Below, piece by piece: positions 43,597 through 53,259 of a DNA stretch of 58,203 bases (position 1 is the first letter of the stretch; each line of letters begins with the position of its first letter). Source of the DNA: Rhodocyclaceae bacterium UBA1310 (GTDB lineage: Bacteria > Pseudomonadota > Gammaproteobacteria > Burkholderiales > Rhodocyclaceae); contig DBTS01000089.1 of NCBI GenBank assembly GCA_002307175.1, positions 42,959 through 101,161 of the forward strand, in the 5' to 3' direction. The notes under the pieces were generated by a model. The model was not told the DNA's origin. It saw only the letters and a list, made by a program, of their open reading frames with translations, and ran no database searches. Made by a program: the position numbers and the translations under genes.

Positions 43597-44883
43597 TCAG
43601 TCGGCTTCAACGCCATACAGGCGCTCCGCCAGCCATTCAGTCAAAGCCTCGGGAACGAGGCTGACCTGCTCCCCTTCTTCACGCAACGGTTTGACCGCAG
43701 CCACCCCACTGTTCGCCTCATTGTCACCGACAATCACGGCATACGTGGCGCCAGAGCTATTCGCCTTCTTCATCTGGCTCTTGAAGTTACCGCCACCACA
43801 GTGAAATACCACCGAAAAACCAGCGCTGCGAATCTGTTCTGCCAGGCGGAAGGCAAATTTCTGCGCCGCCTCACCCTGGTGCACCAGATAGATATCCGGG
43901 GTTTCCAGCGGGCCGTTCACTTCCTGCCCCTCCAGCCACAGCATCATGACGCGTTCCATACCCATGGCGAAGCCACAGGCCGGCGCTTCGCGCCCGCCAA
44001 GCTGGGCAATCAGCGAATCATAGCGCCCACCAGCACAGAAGGTGGCCTGCGCGCCAAGACGCGTAGTCGTCCATTCGAACACGGTTCGGTTGTAATAGTC
44101 CAGCCCCCGCACCAGGCGTGGGTTGATGCGGTAGGGCACGGCGGCCTCCCGCAGCAGGTCCTGCACGGCTTCGAAATGCCTGAGCGACTCTTCTCCCAGG
44201 TAGGCCGTGAGCTTTGGCGCACCGTCAGCTATTTCCTGCATGGCCGGATTTTTGCTATCGAGCACGCGCAGAGGATTAGTATACAGACGACGCTTGCCGT
44301 CCTCATCCAGAGAATCCTGATACTTCTCCAGATAGGCAATCAGCTCACCTCGGTGACGCGCCCGTTCCGACGCATCGCCGAGCGAATTGAGCTGCAGCTC
44401 GATATCTTCAAGCCCCAGATCATCCCAAAGACGGCGACACATCACGATGTGCTCGGCATCAATATCCGGGCCGGCAAAGCCCAGAGCTTCGACGCCCACC
44501 TGGTTGAACTGGCGATAGCGGCCTTTCTGCGGACGCTCATGACGGAACATCGGGCCACTGTAATACAGCCGCTGCGGCTGCGCGAAAAGCAGACTGTGCT
44601 CAATCACTGAACGCACACAGGAAGCCGTGCCTTCGGGGCGCAGAGTCATCTTTTCTTCAGAAAGGCGATCCTCGAAGGAATACATTTCCTTCTCGACAAT
44701 ATCGGTATGCTCGCCAACCCCACGGCTGAACAGCGCAGTCGGCTCCAGAATTGGCGTACGGATTGGCCGGTAGCCATAGCTCTTGAGCCAGTCACGTACG
44801 ATGGCTTCAAACGCTTCCCAGCGTTCGGCCTCATCGGGAAGCAGGTCATTCATGCCCCGCAGGCCTTGCAATTTGGTGCTCAT
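43597..44883 (-). CDS. hisS: Histidine--tRNA ligase
   Basis: HisRS charges tRNA-His. The 428-residue product shows class II motif 1 (YGYRPIRTPILEPTALFSRG, shown from YRPIRTPILE), motif 2 with FRHERPQKGRYRQFNQ, the HisRS signature GLDYYNRTVFE and motif 3 ACGFAMGMERV, then the C-terminal anticodon-binding domain. It is thereby distinct from the regulatory paralog hisZ. It lies three bases after ispG. Confidence 0.98.
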   Translation of the reverse strand: MSTKLQGLRGMNDLLPDEAERWEAFEAIVRDWLKSYGYRPIRTPILEPTALFSRGVGEHTDIVEKEMYSFEDRLSEEKMTLRPEGTASCVRSVIEHSLLFAQPQRLYYSGPMFRHERPQKGRYRQFNQVGVEALGFAGPDIDAEHIVMCRRLWDDLGLEDIELQLNSLGDASERARHRGELIAYLEKYQDSLDEDGKRRLYTNPLRVLDSKNPAMQEIADGAPKLTAYLGEESLRHFEAVQDLLREAAVPYRINPRLVRGLDYYNRTVFEWTTTRLGAQATFCAGGRYDSLIAQLGGREAPACGFAMGMERVMMLWLEGQEVNGPLETPDIYLVHQGEAAQKFAFRLAEQIRSAGFSVVFHCGGGNFKSQMKKANSSGATYAVIVGDNEANSGVAAVKPLREEGEQVSLVPEALTEWLAERLYGVEAD

Positions 44884-44886
44884 GAA

Positions 44887-46131
44887 TCAGATTTTCCTGG
44901 TGAACTTGGTTGCCACGTAGTCGTTGAGAATGGCATGAAATTCTGCGGCGATATTGTCGCCGCGCAACGTGACGGCCTTCTGCCCGTCAATGAAGACCGG
45001 AGCAGCCGGACTCTCGCCATTCCCTGGCAGAGAAATGCCGATATTCGCATGCTTGCTCTCGCCGGGCCCATTAACCACACAGCCCATCACTGCCAATGTG
45101 AGGTTCTCTACACCATCATACTGCTCACGCCATACCGGCATCTGCTCGCGTACATGGTTTTGCACGCTTTGAGCAAGCTCCTGAAAGAACGTGCTGGTGG
45201 TGCGCCCACATCCCGGGCAGGCCGTGACCATCGGCGTAAACGCTCGCAAACCCATGCTCTGCAGGATTTCCTGCGCCACGATCACTTCCTGCGTGCGCGA
45301 CGCGCCGGGTTCAGGCGTCAGCGAGACACGGATCGTGTCACCAATGCCTTCCTGCAGGAGCACGGCCAGCGCGGCAGTGGACGCCACAATCCCCTTGCTG
45401 CCCATGCCGGCTTCGGTCAACCCCAGATGCAGGGGGTAGTCGCAGCGGCGGGCCAGCTCGCGATAGGTGGCGATCAGATCCTGCACACTGGAGACTTTGC
45501 AGGAGAGGATGATGCGATCTCCCGGCAGGCCGACCTTCTCGGCTGTCTGCGCAGACTCCAGGGCGGACACCACAAGCGCCTCACGCATCACGGCGGAAAC
45601 ATCCCAGGGCTGCGTGCGCCTGCTGTTTTCATCCATCATGCGGGCAAGCACCGACTGATCCAGACTGCCCCAGTTCACACCAATACGCACAGGCTTTTCA
45701 TACTTGCAGGCCAGTTCCACGATCTGCCCGAACTGCAGATCGTGCTTGGCTCCCTGGCCGACATTGCCAGGATTGATGCGGTATTTGTCGAGTACCTCGG
45801 CACAGGCCGGATTATCAATCAGCAGCTTATGACCGTTGTAATGGAAATCCCCCACCAGAGGCACATCCACGCCCATTTTAAGGAGCTGCTCGCGGATCTT
45901 CGGCACCGCCTTGGCGGATTCATCGTTATTGACGGTGATACGCACGAGTTCCGATCCCGCGCGCGCCAGTTGAGCCACCTGGATCGCCGTGGAGATGTGG
46001 TCGGCCGTATCGGTATTGGTCATCGACTGCACCACGATGGGTGCCGCCGAACCGACCTGGACCGGTCCGATCTTCACGAGCCGGGTCGCATGCCGCACAC
46101 CGGCGCGTGCGGCAGGAATCTCTTGTGTCAT
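44887..46131 (-). CDS. ispG: 4-hydroxy-3-methylbut-2-enyl diphosphate synthase (IspG)
   Basis: IspG is the iron-sulfur enzyme of the penultimate step of the MEP isoprenoid pathway. The 414-residue product has the TIM-barrel domain (VGSAAPIVVQSMTNTDT, DFHYNGHKLL, INPGNVG) and a C-terminal domain whose 4Fe-4S ligands sit in TACPGCGR and VMGCVVNGPGE. An extra segment between the two domains, as in other betaproteobacteria, fits the length. It lies 12 bases after rodZ and 3 before hisS. Confidence 0.97.
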   Translation of the reverse strand: MTQEIPAARAGVRHATRLVKIGPVQVGSAAPIVVQSMTNTDTADHISTAIQVAQLARAGSELVRITVNNDESAKAVPKIREQLLKMGVDVPLVGDFHYNGHKLLIDNPACAEVLDKYRINPGNVGQGAKHDLQFGQIVELACKYEKPVRIGVNWGSLDQSVLARMMDENSRRTQPWDVSAVMREALVVSALESAQTAEKVGLPGDRIILSCKVSSVQDLIATYRELARRCDYPLHLGLTEAGMGSKGIVASTAALAVLLQEGIGDTIRVSLTPEPGASRTQEVIVAQEILQSMGLRAFTPMVTACPGCGRTTSTFFQELAQSVQNHVREQMPVWREQYDGVENLTLAVMGCVVNGPGESKHANIGISLPGNGESPAAPVFIDGQKAVTLRGDNIAAEFHAILNDYVATKFTRKI

Positions 46132-46143
46132 GTAACGCTCACC

Positions 46144-47208
46144 TTACTGCACTGTCAAACGGGCGACATCGCCCTTGGTATAGGGGGTCAGATCCACCGG
46201 CCGCCCCTTCCAGGTCAGCTTGACCTGGGGCGCATTGCCGATGGTGAGGGAAAACGGCGCAGCTCCCTGTACTTCCTGCACCGACCCAGCCTGATTCAGG
46301 CGGGAAAACACGCTCTTGCCGTTGGCGTCACGCACATCGACCCACGAATTGCCATCAAAAGCCAGTACGATGCGCGCCATCCCCGGCGCCACCGACTGAG
46401 CACTGCCCGGCACGGCGGATTGCCTGGCGACCGGCTGCGACGCAGACTGGGCAGGCAACTGGACGGGTTTAGGCACCCCACTCTGCGCCACCACCGGCGA
46501 AGACTGGTGGACAGCTGCCACACCACTCTGCGAGGTGCGTGCCACCGGCTGACTCACAGCAGTCACAACCTGACTCTGGCCGACAAACGGCGCCGACTGG
46601 GACGCGAGATTATCAGATTGTGCGCCAGACGGCTCACTTCCCGCCACTACAACCGCACTTGCAGCAACCGGAGCCGATGCCGCCGATGGCTGGCTGGCGG
46701 CAATCTGGGGATACCCCGCCGCAGCTTCAGACTGCTCGGAATTCGCGAGCAATTCTGCCTCTTCACGCGATTCAAACCAATGGTAGTACCAGCCGGCAAC
46801 CGCCACACCGACCAGAATCACCACGAACGCCAAGATCGGTACTGCGGTCAGACGCGAATTCCCCGAACCAGGCATGCGCCCAAGATTCGCCGAGTACATT
46901 TCAGTGGGGAGGCCGTTGGTGGCATGCTGCCCCTCAGCTTCATCCACCAGAGCCACAAAAACCGCGGGGTCCAACTTCAGGAAGCGGGCGTAATTGCGCA
47001 CAAACCCACGTGAAAAAGCCGCACCGGGAAGTGCGGACAAGTCACCTTTTTCAATCGCCTCGATTTGCCTTGCCGTCAGCTTGAGGTAAGCCGAAACCTG
47101 ATCCAGGGACAGACCTTGCGCTTCACGTTCTGCCCTCAGTTTGTCCCATCCAGTCCCTTGCTCCGGAGAGGAAGCGCTTTGCTCCTCTCCTAGTGTGTCC
47201 TCACTCAC
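46144..47208 (-). CDS. rodZ: Cytoskeletal protein RodZ (helix-turn-helix and DUF4115)
   Basis: RodZ ties MreB to the membrane and keeps rod shape. The 354-residue product has an N-terminal helix-turn-helix domain (about 20-90; LRAEREAQGLSLDQVSAYL, shown from LRAEREAQGLS), one membrane helix (about 119-139), a long Ser/Gln/Ala/Pro/Val-rich linker (about 155-265) and a periplasmic DUF4115 domain. The start is GTG at 47208, overlapping the pilW stop as GTGA. The name follows the domain pattern and the pilW-rodZ-ispG order. Confidence 0.9.
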   Translation of the reverse strand: MSEDTLGEEQSASSPEQGTGWDKLRAEREAQGLSLDQVSAYLKLTARQIEAIEKGDLSALPGAAFSRGFVRNYARFLKLDPAVFVALVDEAEGQHATNGLPTEMYSANLGRMPGSGNSRLTAVPILAFVVILVGVAVAGWYYHWFESREEAELLANSEQSEAAAGYPQIAASQPSAASAPVAASAVVVAGSEPSGAQSDNLASQSAPFVGQSQVVTAVSQPVARTSQSGVAAVHQSSPVVAQSGVPKPVQLPAQSASQPVARQSAVPGSAQSVAPGMARIVLAFDGNSWVDVRDANGKSVFSRLNQAGSVQEVQGAAPFSLTIGNAPQVKLTWKGRPVDLTPYTKGDVARLTVQ

Positions 47209-48035
47209 TGAAATTTCCCCTGCAAGAAGTATTGGTATTCATTGGAAGCCGGGAAATCTTTCTTCAACCGGTTGCCGTACACCTGCACGGTATCCTCGTT
47301 GCCCAGTTTCTTCTCAATGCTGGCAGCCAACCACAACACATCAGGCCCGGGTGTTTTCATCAACTGCTGCACCCGATCAATAAACTGCTTGGCCCGGACA
47401 TAACGCTGCGTCCGGTATGCCAGCCCCGCCAGCCGCAGCTGCGGATCCACAAACATCGGATCGGCCTGGACAGCCCGCAAAAAGCGTTCTTCCGAGCCTG
47501 CCTCATCCTTCAGAAAATCCTGCATGCAGGCCCCTGCATTCCGCCAAGCCAGAGCCGGCTTCGTGTTATAGGGGTTGCGTGCTGACTTCTCCAGCCAGGC
47601 AAATCCGGTCTGAACCTGCCCATGTGCACACAAAAACCACCCATAGGCACTCCCCACTTCGGGATCATTCGGTGCCAGCCGACCCGCTTCATCAAAAGCC
47701 GGGCGGGCTTGGTTCGGCAGGTCCTGCACGTCGTACACGATACCCTTTGCGAGGAAGCCCCGCGCATACGTCGGGTCAGACTGGATGGCAATATTGGCTT
47801 CATCCAGCGCCACCCCCAGGCGGGCACGCTGAAAATAGGCCATTGCCAACTCTGCGTGTGCCTCCGCGGAATTACGTGCCCTGCTGGCCTCGGAAGAAGC
47901 GGAAGAACCGCGCCGTTGATCACTGTCGCTATCTGATACGTTACCTGTCGTGGTTTTGACTTCTTCTCTCACGCAGGCAGTCAATGCCAGACATGTTCCC
48001 ATCACACAGATGAAATACTGCAACAGCTTCGTCAT
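47205..48035 (-). CDS. pilW: Type IV pilus biogenesis/stability lipoprotein PilW (PilF)
   Basis: PilW/PilF is the outer-membrane pilotin that helps the PilQ secretin assemble. The 276-residue product has a signal peptide with lipobox LTAC and five to six TPR units (AHAELAMAYFQRARLGVALDEANIAIQ, here noted by AMAYFQRARLGVALDEA). It overlaps rlmN and rodZ by four bases each. This position is the standard one in proteobacteria and suggests that the cell has type IV pili; a shared prepilin peptidase would also process the type II pseudopilins. Confidence 0.93.
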   Translation of the reverse strand: MTKLLQYFICVMGTCLALTACVREEVKTTTGNVSDSDSDQRRGSSASSEASRARNSAEAHAELAMAYFQRARLGVALDEANIAIQSDPTYARGFLAKGIVYDVQDLPNQARPAFDEAGRLAPNDPEVGSAYGWFLCAHGQVQTGFAWLEKSARNPYNTKPALAWRNAGACMQDFLKDEAGSEERFLRAVQADPMFVDPQLRLAGLAYRTQRYVRAKQFIDRVQQLMKTPGPDVLWLAASIEKKLGNEDTVQVYGNRLKKDFPASNEYQYFLQGKFQ

Positions 48036-49153
48036 TCGCGCACCTCATGAATTGGTATTGTATTTGTCAGGGTTCGACGGGTCTTGTCTTTGACCTGGCC
48101 CGCAAGTTGACCACAGGCCGCATCAACGTCATCCCCACGCGTTTTTCGCGTAGTCGTGACGATACCGGCTTCATTGAGGAGTTGCGAGAAGCGGCGGACT
48201 ACCGGTGCAGCAGATTTTCTGAAGCCGGAATTCGGGAACGGATTAAAGGGGATCAGATTGTACTTGCAGGGCACTTGCCGGGCGATTTCGATGAGCTGCC
48301 GCAGATGGACATCCTGATCGTTGACGCCTGCGAGCATGATGTATTCAAACGTCACAAAATCACGCGGAGCACGGTCCAGGTAGCGAACGCAGGCTGCCAG
48401 CAGTTCTTTGAGCGGATATTTGCGATTGATCGGCACCAACTGGTCACGCAGCGCATCGTTGGGTGCGTGCAGAGAGACCGCCAGGGCCACCGGGCATTCA
48501 TCGCGCAGACGATCCATGGCAGGCACAATGCCTGAGGTGGATACCGTGACACGCCGCCGTGACATGCCATAGGCGTTATCGTCGAGCATCAGGCGCAGGG
48601 CGGAAACCACATTGTCGAAATTCGCCAGAGGTTCGCCCATGCCCATCATCACCACATTGGAGATGATGCGATCCTCCGAGGCTGCCGGGCTGCGGGCGTC
48701 GCGTACCGGCCCAAGCAGGCGGTTGGCAATCCATAGCTGACCAATGATCTCGGCAGCGGTCAGATTACGATTGAACCCCTGCTTGCCGGTGGAGCAGAAC
48801 GCGCAATCGAGCGCACACCCTGCCTGCGAGGAGACACACAGGGTGCCACGGTTGGTTTCCGGGATATACACCGTTTCCACCGCGTTGCCATTGCCCACGT
48901 CCATGAGCCACTTGCGTGTGCCATCCGTCGAGATGGAATCGCGGATCGGCACCGGCGGCTGGATGCACGCGGTCTCCTTGAGCTGGGCACGCAGACTCTT
49001 GGCCACATCGGTCATGGCATCGAAATCCGTTTCACCAAAGCGATGAACCCAGCGCTGCACCTGGCGGGCCCGGAAAGGCTTCTCGCCACGCTCGGCAAAC
49101 CAGGCCATGAGGCCTTCTGCGTCAAAATCAAGGAGGTTCTGCATGCGTACCAT
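48032..49153 (-). CDS. rlmN: Dual-specificity 23S rRNA/tRNA adenine-C2 methyltransferase RlmN
   Basis: RlmN is a radical-SAM enzyme that methylates A2503 of 23S rRNA and A37 of some tRNAs. The 373-residue product has the 4Fe-4S motif CALDCAFCSTG (CxxxCxxC), the methyl-carrying Cys region near the C-terminus (DDVDAACGQL) and VVMMGMGEPLANFDNV. ATG 49153 is used; ATG 49144 (three codons later) gives MQNLLDFDAEG and is equally plausible. It lies 27 bases after ndk. Confidence 0.96.
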   Translation of the reverse strand: MVRMQNLLDFDAEGLMAWFAERGEKPFRARQVQRWVHRFGETDFDAMTDVAKSLRAQLKETACIQPPVPIRDSISTDGTRKWLMDVGNGNAVETVYIPETNRGTLCVSSQAGCALDCAFCSTGKQGFNRNLTAAEIIGQLWIANRLLGPVRDARSPAASEDRIISNVVMMGMGEPLANFDNVVSALRLMLDDNAYGMSRRRVTVSTSGIVPAMDRLRDECPVALAVSLHAPNDALRDQLVPINRKYPLKELLAACVRYLDRAPRDFVTFEYIMLAGVNDQDVHLRQLIEIARQVPCKYNLIPFNPFPNSGFRKSAAPVVRRFSQLLNEAGIVTTTRKTRGDDVDAACGQLAGQVKDKTRRTLTNTIPIHEVRE

Positions 49154-49180
49154 CAATCCGGCAATACTACTCTAGGGAAT

Positions 49181-49615
49181 TCAGACATTCGAACGCGCAA
49201 AGACGTTCATGCCCGGAAAAAAGAAAGCCACTTCCACCGCAGCGGTTTCCGGTGCATCTGAACCGTGCACCGCATTGGCATCAATGGAATCCGCAAAATC
49301 CGCGCGAATCGTGCCCGGCGCGGCCTTCCTGGGGTCAGTGGCACCCATCAGCTCACGATTTTTCGCAATCGCATTCTCACCTTCGAGAACCTGAACCATG
49401 ACCGGGCCTGAACTCATGAAATCCACGAGCCCCTGGAAAAACGGCTTTCCTTCGTGCACAGCATAGAACTGCGCAGCCTCGCGCGCTGACAGATACACCA
49501 TGCGCGCGGCAACAATCTTCAGCCCGGCGTCTTCGAAACGCTGCAGAATCCGGCCGACTACATTCTTGGCGACTGCATCGGGTTTGATGATGGAAAGGGT
49601 ACGTTGAATGGTCAT
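49181..49615 (-). CDS. ndk: Nucleoside diphosphate kinase
   Basis: Ndk balances nucleoside triphosphates by phosphate transfer through a His intermediate. The 144-residue product has the full family sequence: IQRTLSIIKPDAV, the active-site His in NAVHGSDAPETAA and FFFPGMNVF at the end. It is the first gene of the long minus-strand block (ndk to purA); its promoter must lie in 49616-49750, but I see no convincing hexamers. Confidence 0.98.
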   Translation of the reverse strand: MTIQRTLSIIKPDAVAKNVVGRILQRFEDAGLKIVAARMVYLSAREAAQFYAVHEGKPFFQGLVDFMSSGPVMVQVLEGENAIAKNRELMGATDPRKAAPGTIRADFADSIDANAVHGSDAPETAAVEVAFFFPGMNVFARSNV

Positions 49616-49922
49616 GATTGCCTCTCTTGTCTCTGGTGTGTTTTATGGCGACACTAACGGCTTATTTCTATGAAAATCCTTTTATTTTAGCAGTAGCAAC
49701 CCTTTCCGGGCGGGATTCCGGCAAACAAGCTGGCAAAGCCGCCCGCGACATGCCGCGAAGACTCTTCGCAGCACGACACCCCCGCACAGAAAGCAGAATG
49801 CATTGGAAAACTTGGGTTTTTCAGGCTGCGCCTGCGTTCTGACCACGGCCTCGCCGTTCAATCAGGAACAGGTTCTGAAACAATCGCTAAAGATCTTTTA
49901 GGCCAACTCCTGTCTGCCGTCC
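49616..49922. other. Intergenic region between ndk and the sensor kinase
   Basis: A divergent gap of 307 bases. It is AT-rich near ndk (49650-49700), and a small hairpin with a 6-bp stem lies at 49755-49769. No gene is supported; the open frame at 49618-49842 has no ribosome site or family likeness. Confidence 0.5.
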
Positions 49923-51938
49923 ATGCTTACCCCTGCTTCTCGCGTTACCATTCGCTCTATGGTGACCCAAACTCCCAAACCTCTGCTCGTCCTGCCAGCC
50001 CGCGCCGGAGCCTGGTTCTGGCGCCTGCCACTACTGGCAATCATACTGCTGATTGCTGTTATCACATTCTTCACCTGGTTTGGCCTCAAGCAGGAGCGGG
50101 AGGAACGCCATGCTGCCCTGATCAGCGACACGCTGTGGATGGAGCAGAATATGCGCTATCAGTTCGAGACGGTGGAAAACCAGCTCGCACAGATCGCCAA
50201 CGAATTCGGCATTGGAGGAGACCTCCACTCGGATCGGGCGCAAGACAAAGTACGGGACATGCTCCAGGGCAACTCCGGACTCGGCGCCATGCTCTGGCTC
50301 GACTCCGAGGGCACGATGCTCTCGACCATGCCTGCCAGTGCCGCCCCGGTACAGCTCTCCACCGACCATCCAATCTGCGTGCTGCGCGCGCGCACCCTGA
50401 ACCGCCCCTCCTATACACGCCCTTACCGGCTGGCTGACGGTACCTATGCCATCGAAGTGGTGCTGCCGGTATTCGGGGCCAATGACTTCAATGGCTACGC
50501 AGTGGGGATCTTTTCACTGCCCCGCCTGATCAGCATGCACGTTCCCTGGTGGTTCGCCGAGCGTTACCGGCTGTCTTTCACCGACAGTCTCGGCCAGGAA
50601 CTGGCCAGCACCACGAACGCCGCCAATCTCGATGATGCCCACGCCTTTGGCGTAACCTTTGACCGCATGGGCGGGCTGGGCATTCGCGTCAACGCCTACC
50701 GGGCCAATACGCGGGTAATGCCCGTGGTGGTGGTACTCGTGCTGATTGCCTTCACTCTGGTGATCGTGTGGTGCCTGTGGATGTTGCGCAATCGGGTGCT
50801 GCGCCTGCAGGAGACGGAAACGGCACTGCGCAGTGAGCATGCATTCCGGCTGGCCATGGAAAACTCCACGCTGATCGGCCTGTTCGCGCGCGATCTGCAG
50901 GGACACATCACCTATGCGAACGCCGCATTCTGTCGCATGGTCGGCTGGAGCGAAGAAGAGCTCCACGGCCAGCAGACGCCACTGCCATTTCTCGTCCCGG
51001 ATGAATCCTCTCTGGCCGGTGGCGCCTCAAATCTCACCGATGTTGCCAACGCCACTGCCGTCGAAATGCGTTTCCGTCACAACAACGGCAATTCTTTCGA
51101 CGTGCTTGTTTATGAAGCGCCGCTGATTGACGCCCATAGCCATCACGCCGGCTGGGTCTGCTCTGTGCTCGATATCACCGAACGCAAGCGCGCTGAGGCA
51201 CTGGCCCGCGATCAGCAGGAGCAGCTGGAAGCCACCGCACGCCTCGTAACGATGGGAGAAATGGCCTCGACACTGGCCCATGAACTCAATCAGCCGCTCT
51301 CTGCCATCACCAGTTACAGCGCCGGTTGCCTGAATGCCCTGAAAGCAGGCCGCTACGACGAGCAACAGTTCACCGACATTCTGGGCAAGATCAACCATCA
51401 GGGGCAACGCGCCGGCAGCATTATCCGGCGCATCTACAACTTCGTGCGACGTAGCGAATCACGCAGCGAGCGCATGGATATCAACGCCGCCATCCAGGAA
51501 GCCACCGGCCTGCTGGAAACCGAAGTCGCACGCCGCAAAGTACAGCTCCAGACAGTTCTGGCACCTGAACTGCCACCGATCATGGGAGATCGGGTGATGA
51601 TTGAGCAGGTTCTCGTAAACCTGCTGCGCAACGGCATGGATGCCATGAAGAACATTCCGGCAGAACAGCGCGTCCTGCGGATTGTCAGCGAGCAGGCAGG
51701 AGATGCCATATGCCTCTCCGTCACCGACAACGGAACAGGCATACCACCGGATATCGCAGACAGGCTGTTTGATTCGTTCTTCACCACCAAGCCCGACGGC
51801 ATGGGGATGGGGCTGAAGATCTGCCGCTCGGTGGCGGAGCAGCACAACGGCCGGCTGTGGTTCGAAACCGAGGCCAGCGGCGGCACCAGTTTCCATCTGC
51901 TGCTGCCGATTGGGGAAACGGATAAAACTACAGACTGA
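49923..51938 (+). CDS. PAS-domain sensor histidine kinase (DctS/FixL-like layout)
   Basis: This is an inner-membrane two-component sensor; its ligand is unknown. The 671-residue product has a membrane helix (about 38-58), a periplasmic sensor region (59-265), a second helix (about 267-290), a PAS domain (about 305-425, ending DITERKRAE), and a kinase core with phospho-acceptor His453 in LAHELNQPLSAI, then N, G1 and G2 boxes (NLLRNGMDAM, DNGTGIPP, GMGMGLKICRSV). This layout matches C4-dicarboxylate-type sensors. No response regulator is adjacent. ATG 49923 has no clear ribosome site; ATG 49959 is an alternative. Its end overlaps the tilS end by 11 bases. Confidence 0.92.
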   Translation: MLTPASRVTIRSMVTQTPKPLLVLPARAGAWFWRLPLLAIILLIAVITFFTWFGLKQEREERHAALISDTLWMEQNMRYQFETVENQLAQIANEFGIGGDLHSDRAQDKVRDMLQGNSGLGAMLWLDSEGTMLSTMPASAAPVQLSTDHPICVLRARTLNRPSYTRPYRLADGTYAIEVVLPVFGANDFNGYAVGIFSLPRLISMHVPWWFAERYRLSFTDSLGQELASTTNAANLDDAHAFGVTFDRMGGLGIRVNAYRANTRVMPVVVVLVLIAFTLVIVWCLWMLRNRVLRLQETETALRSEHAFRLAMENSTLIGLFARDLQGHITYANAAFCRMVGWSEEELHGQQTPLPFLVPDESSLAGGASNLTDVANATAVEMRFRHNNGNSFDVLVYEAPLIDAHSHHAGWVCSVLDITERKRAEALARDQQEQLEATARLVTMGEMASTLAHELNQPLSAITSYSAGCLNALKAGRYDEQQFTDILGKINHQGQRAGSIIRRIYNFVRRSESRSERMDINAAIQEATGLLETEVARRKVQLQTVLAPELPPIMGDRVMIEQVLVNLLRNGMDAMKNIPAEQRVLRIVSEQAGDAICLSVTDNGTGIPPDIADRLFDSFFTTKPDGMGMGLKICRSVAEQHNGRLWFETEASGGTSFHLLLPIGETDKTTD

Positions 51939-53259
51939 GCACCGGCAGGCACCACTCCAGACTCCAGCCTGCCTCGCCGGGCCGGGCCAGCATGTCGGCT
52001 GCAGCGCCGAGCCGGCCCACCCAGGCGAGTTTGCCATCCACCCGCAACAGGGGCTGGCAATCACGCCACCAAGGTGGCACATCCGCTTCCTGACACAACT
52101 GCTTGAGCGGGCGCTGAGGACGATTGGCGGCCAGCCTCAGAGTTTCGCCGCCCTGCCGCAACCCCAGTTCGACGTGCTGCCGCAACGGATCAACACGCAA
52201 GGCCTGCGGCCCCTCGCCCCGCACAAAGCGAATCCTCCCCTCACCCCAGGAGAGTTCAGCCTCGCCATGCCAGTACTGCGCCTCTGGCGCACCTGAGTCC
52301 GCAGTCTCAAACCACATGGCCGCATGATAGGCGCAGACCGCAATTCCGCCGTGCCTCCAACGCACCGCCCGGTTACCTTGCAGCCCGCCAAGCAGTTCAT
52401 CCAGCCGCGCCGCGCTGGGTGCGGGGAGCCCGGTGCCGGCAAGCCAGAAGCGCAGCAGATTGCGCGTGCGTGCCGCACTCAGACTGCACAGGCGGCTACG
52501 TGCTCCGGCCCCCTGCCCAACCTTTGCCGCATCTTCACGGGCCAATTCTTCCAGCAGGCCTGCCGCCTCATCAAAATGCCGGCAGGCCCGTGCGATATTC
52601 ACTATGCTTTCGGGATAGCGCTCCTTGAGCGGCAACACAACACGACGGCGCAGAAAATTGCGCGTCAGACTCTCATCCGTGTTGCTGCCGTCCTCCACCC
52701 AGTTGAGCCCTCGGGATTGCCCCCAGGCCTGCAGCACACTCCGTGGCTGATTGAGGAGAGGACGCCAGAGGCGGCGCACAGGGTCTAGCGGCCGCATGGC
52801 AGCAGCGCCAGTCACCCCGGTTCCGCGCACCAGGCGGTGCAGCAGGGTTTCGGCCTGATCATCGGCATGATGGGCAAGCACAATCCAGCCTTGTGGCACT
52901 GCCGCTTGCAAAGCCGCATGGCGTGCTTCGCGCGCAGCATCCTCGAGACCACGCCCGGCAATCTCCACATGCACACGCTCCACGCGCAAGGGCAGCTTGA
53001 GCCAGGCACAAATCCGCGAACAGTGCGCCACCCAGGCGTCGGCATCCGCGTTCAGTCCATGATGCACGTGAACGGCGTGCAAAGCCCATCCTGCCGGCAC
53101 AGCAAGCTCTGCCAGCAGATACAGTAATACCGTGGAATCGAGACCGCCACTGAAGGCGACGGTCAGGCTGCGTGAAGCATCGCACGCAGGCAGATCTGCC
53201 AGAAACTGGCGGACCTGCTCTGCCAGCCTATCAGGCTGCAAGCTCCTTGAATTTGCCAT
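51928..53259 (-). CDS. tilS: tRNA(Ile)-lysidine synthase
   Basis: TilS modifies C34 of the minor tRNA-Ile with lysine so that it reads AUA. The 443-residue product has the PP-loop motif FSGGLDSTVLL near residue 37, HVHHGLNADAD, LAHHADDQAETLLHRL and RNFLRRRV, plus the C-terminal substrate-binding domain. ATG 53259 overlaps accA by 29 bases and places the P-loop at the usual distance; a longer in-frame extension inside accA has no family likeness. accA-tilS pairing is common in proteobacteria. Confidence 0.95.
   Translation of the reverse strand: MANSRSLQPDRLAEQVRQFLADLPACDASRSLTVAFSGGLDSTVLLYLLAELAVPAGWALHAVHVHHGLNADADAWVAHCSRICAWLKLPLRVERVHVEIAGRGLEDAAREARHAALQAAVPQGWIVLAHHADDQAETLLHRLVRGTGVTGAAAMRPLDPVRRLWRPLLNQPRSVLQAWGQSRGLNWVEDGSNTDESLTRNFLRRRVVLPLKERYPESIVNIARACRHFDEAAGLLEELAREDAAKVGQGAGARSRLCSLSAARTRNLLRFWLAGTGLPAPSAARLDELLGGLQGNRAVRWRHGGIAVCAYHAAMWFETADSGAPEAQYWHGEAELSWGEGRIRFVRGEGPQALRVDPLRQHVELGLRQGGETLRLAANRPQRPLKQLCQEADVPPWWRDCQPLLRVDGKLAWVGRLGAAADMLARPGEAGWSLEWCLPVLSL

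Noticed and set aside
44707..47013. A 768-codon open frame on the plus strand, opposite hisS, ispG and rodZ
   Set aside because: It lies wholly antisense to three secure genes, has no ribosome site and its residue make-up (very rich in His, Arg and Gln) is typical of a shadow frame in GC-rich DNA.
49618..49842. A 74-codon plus frame upstream of the sensor kinase
   Set aside because: No ribosome site or recognisable sequence; the region reads as intergenic.
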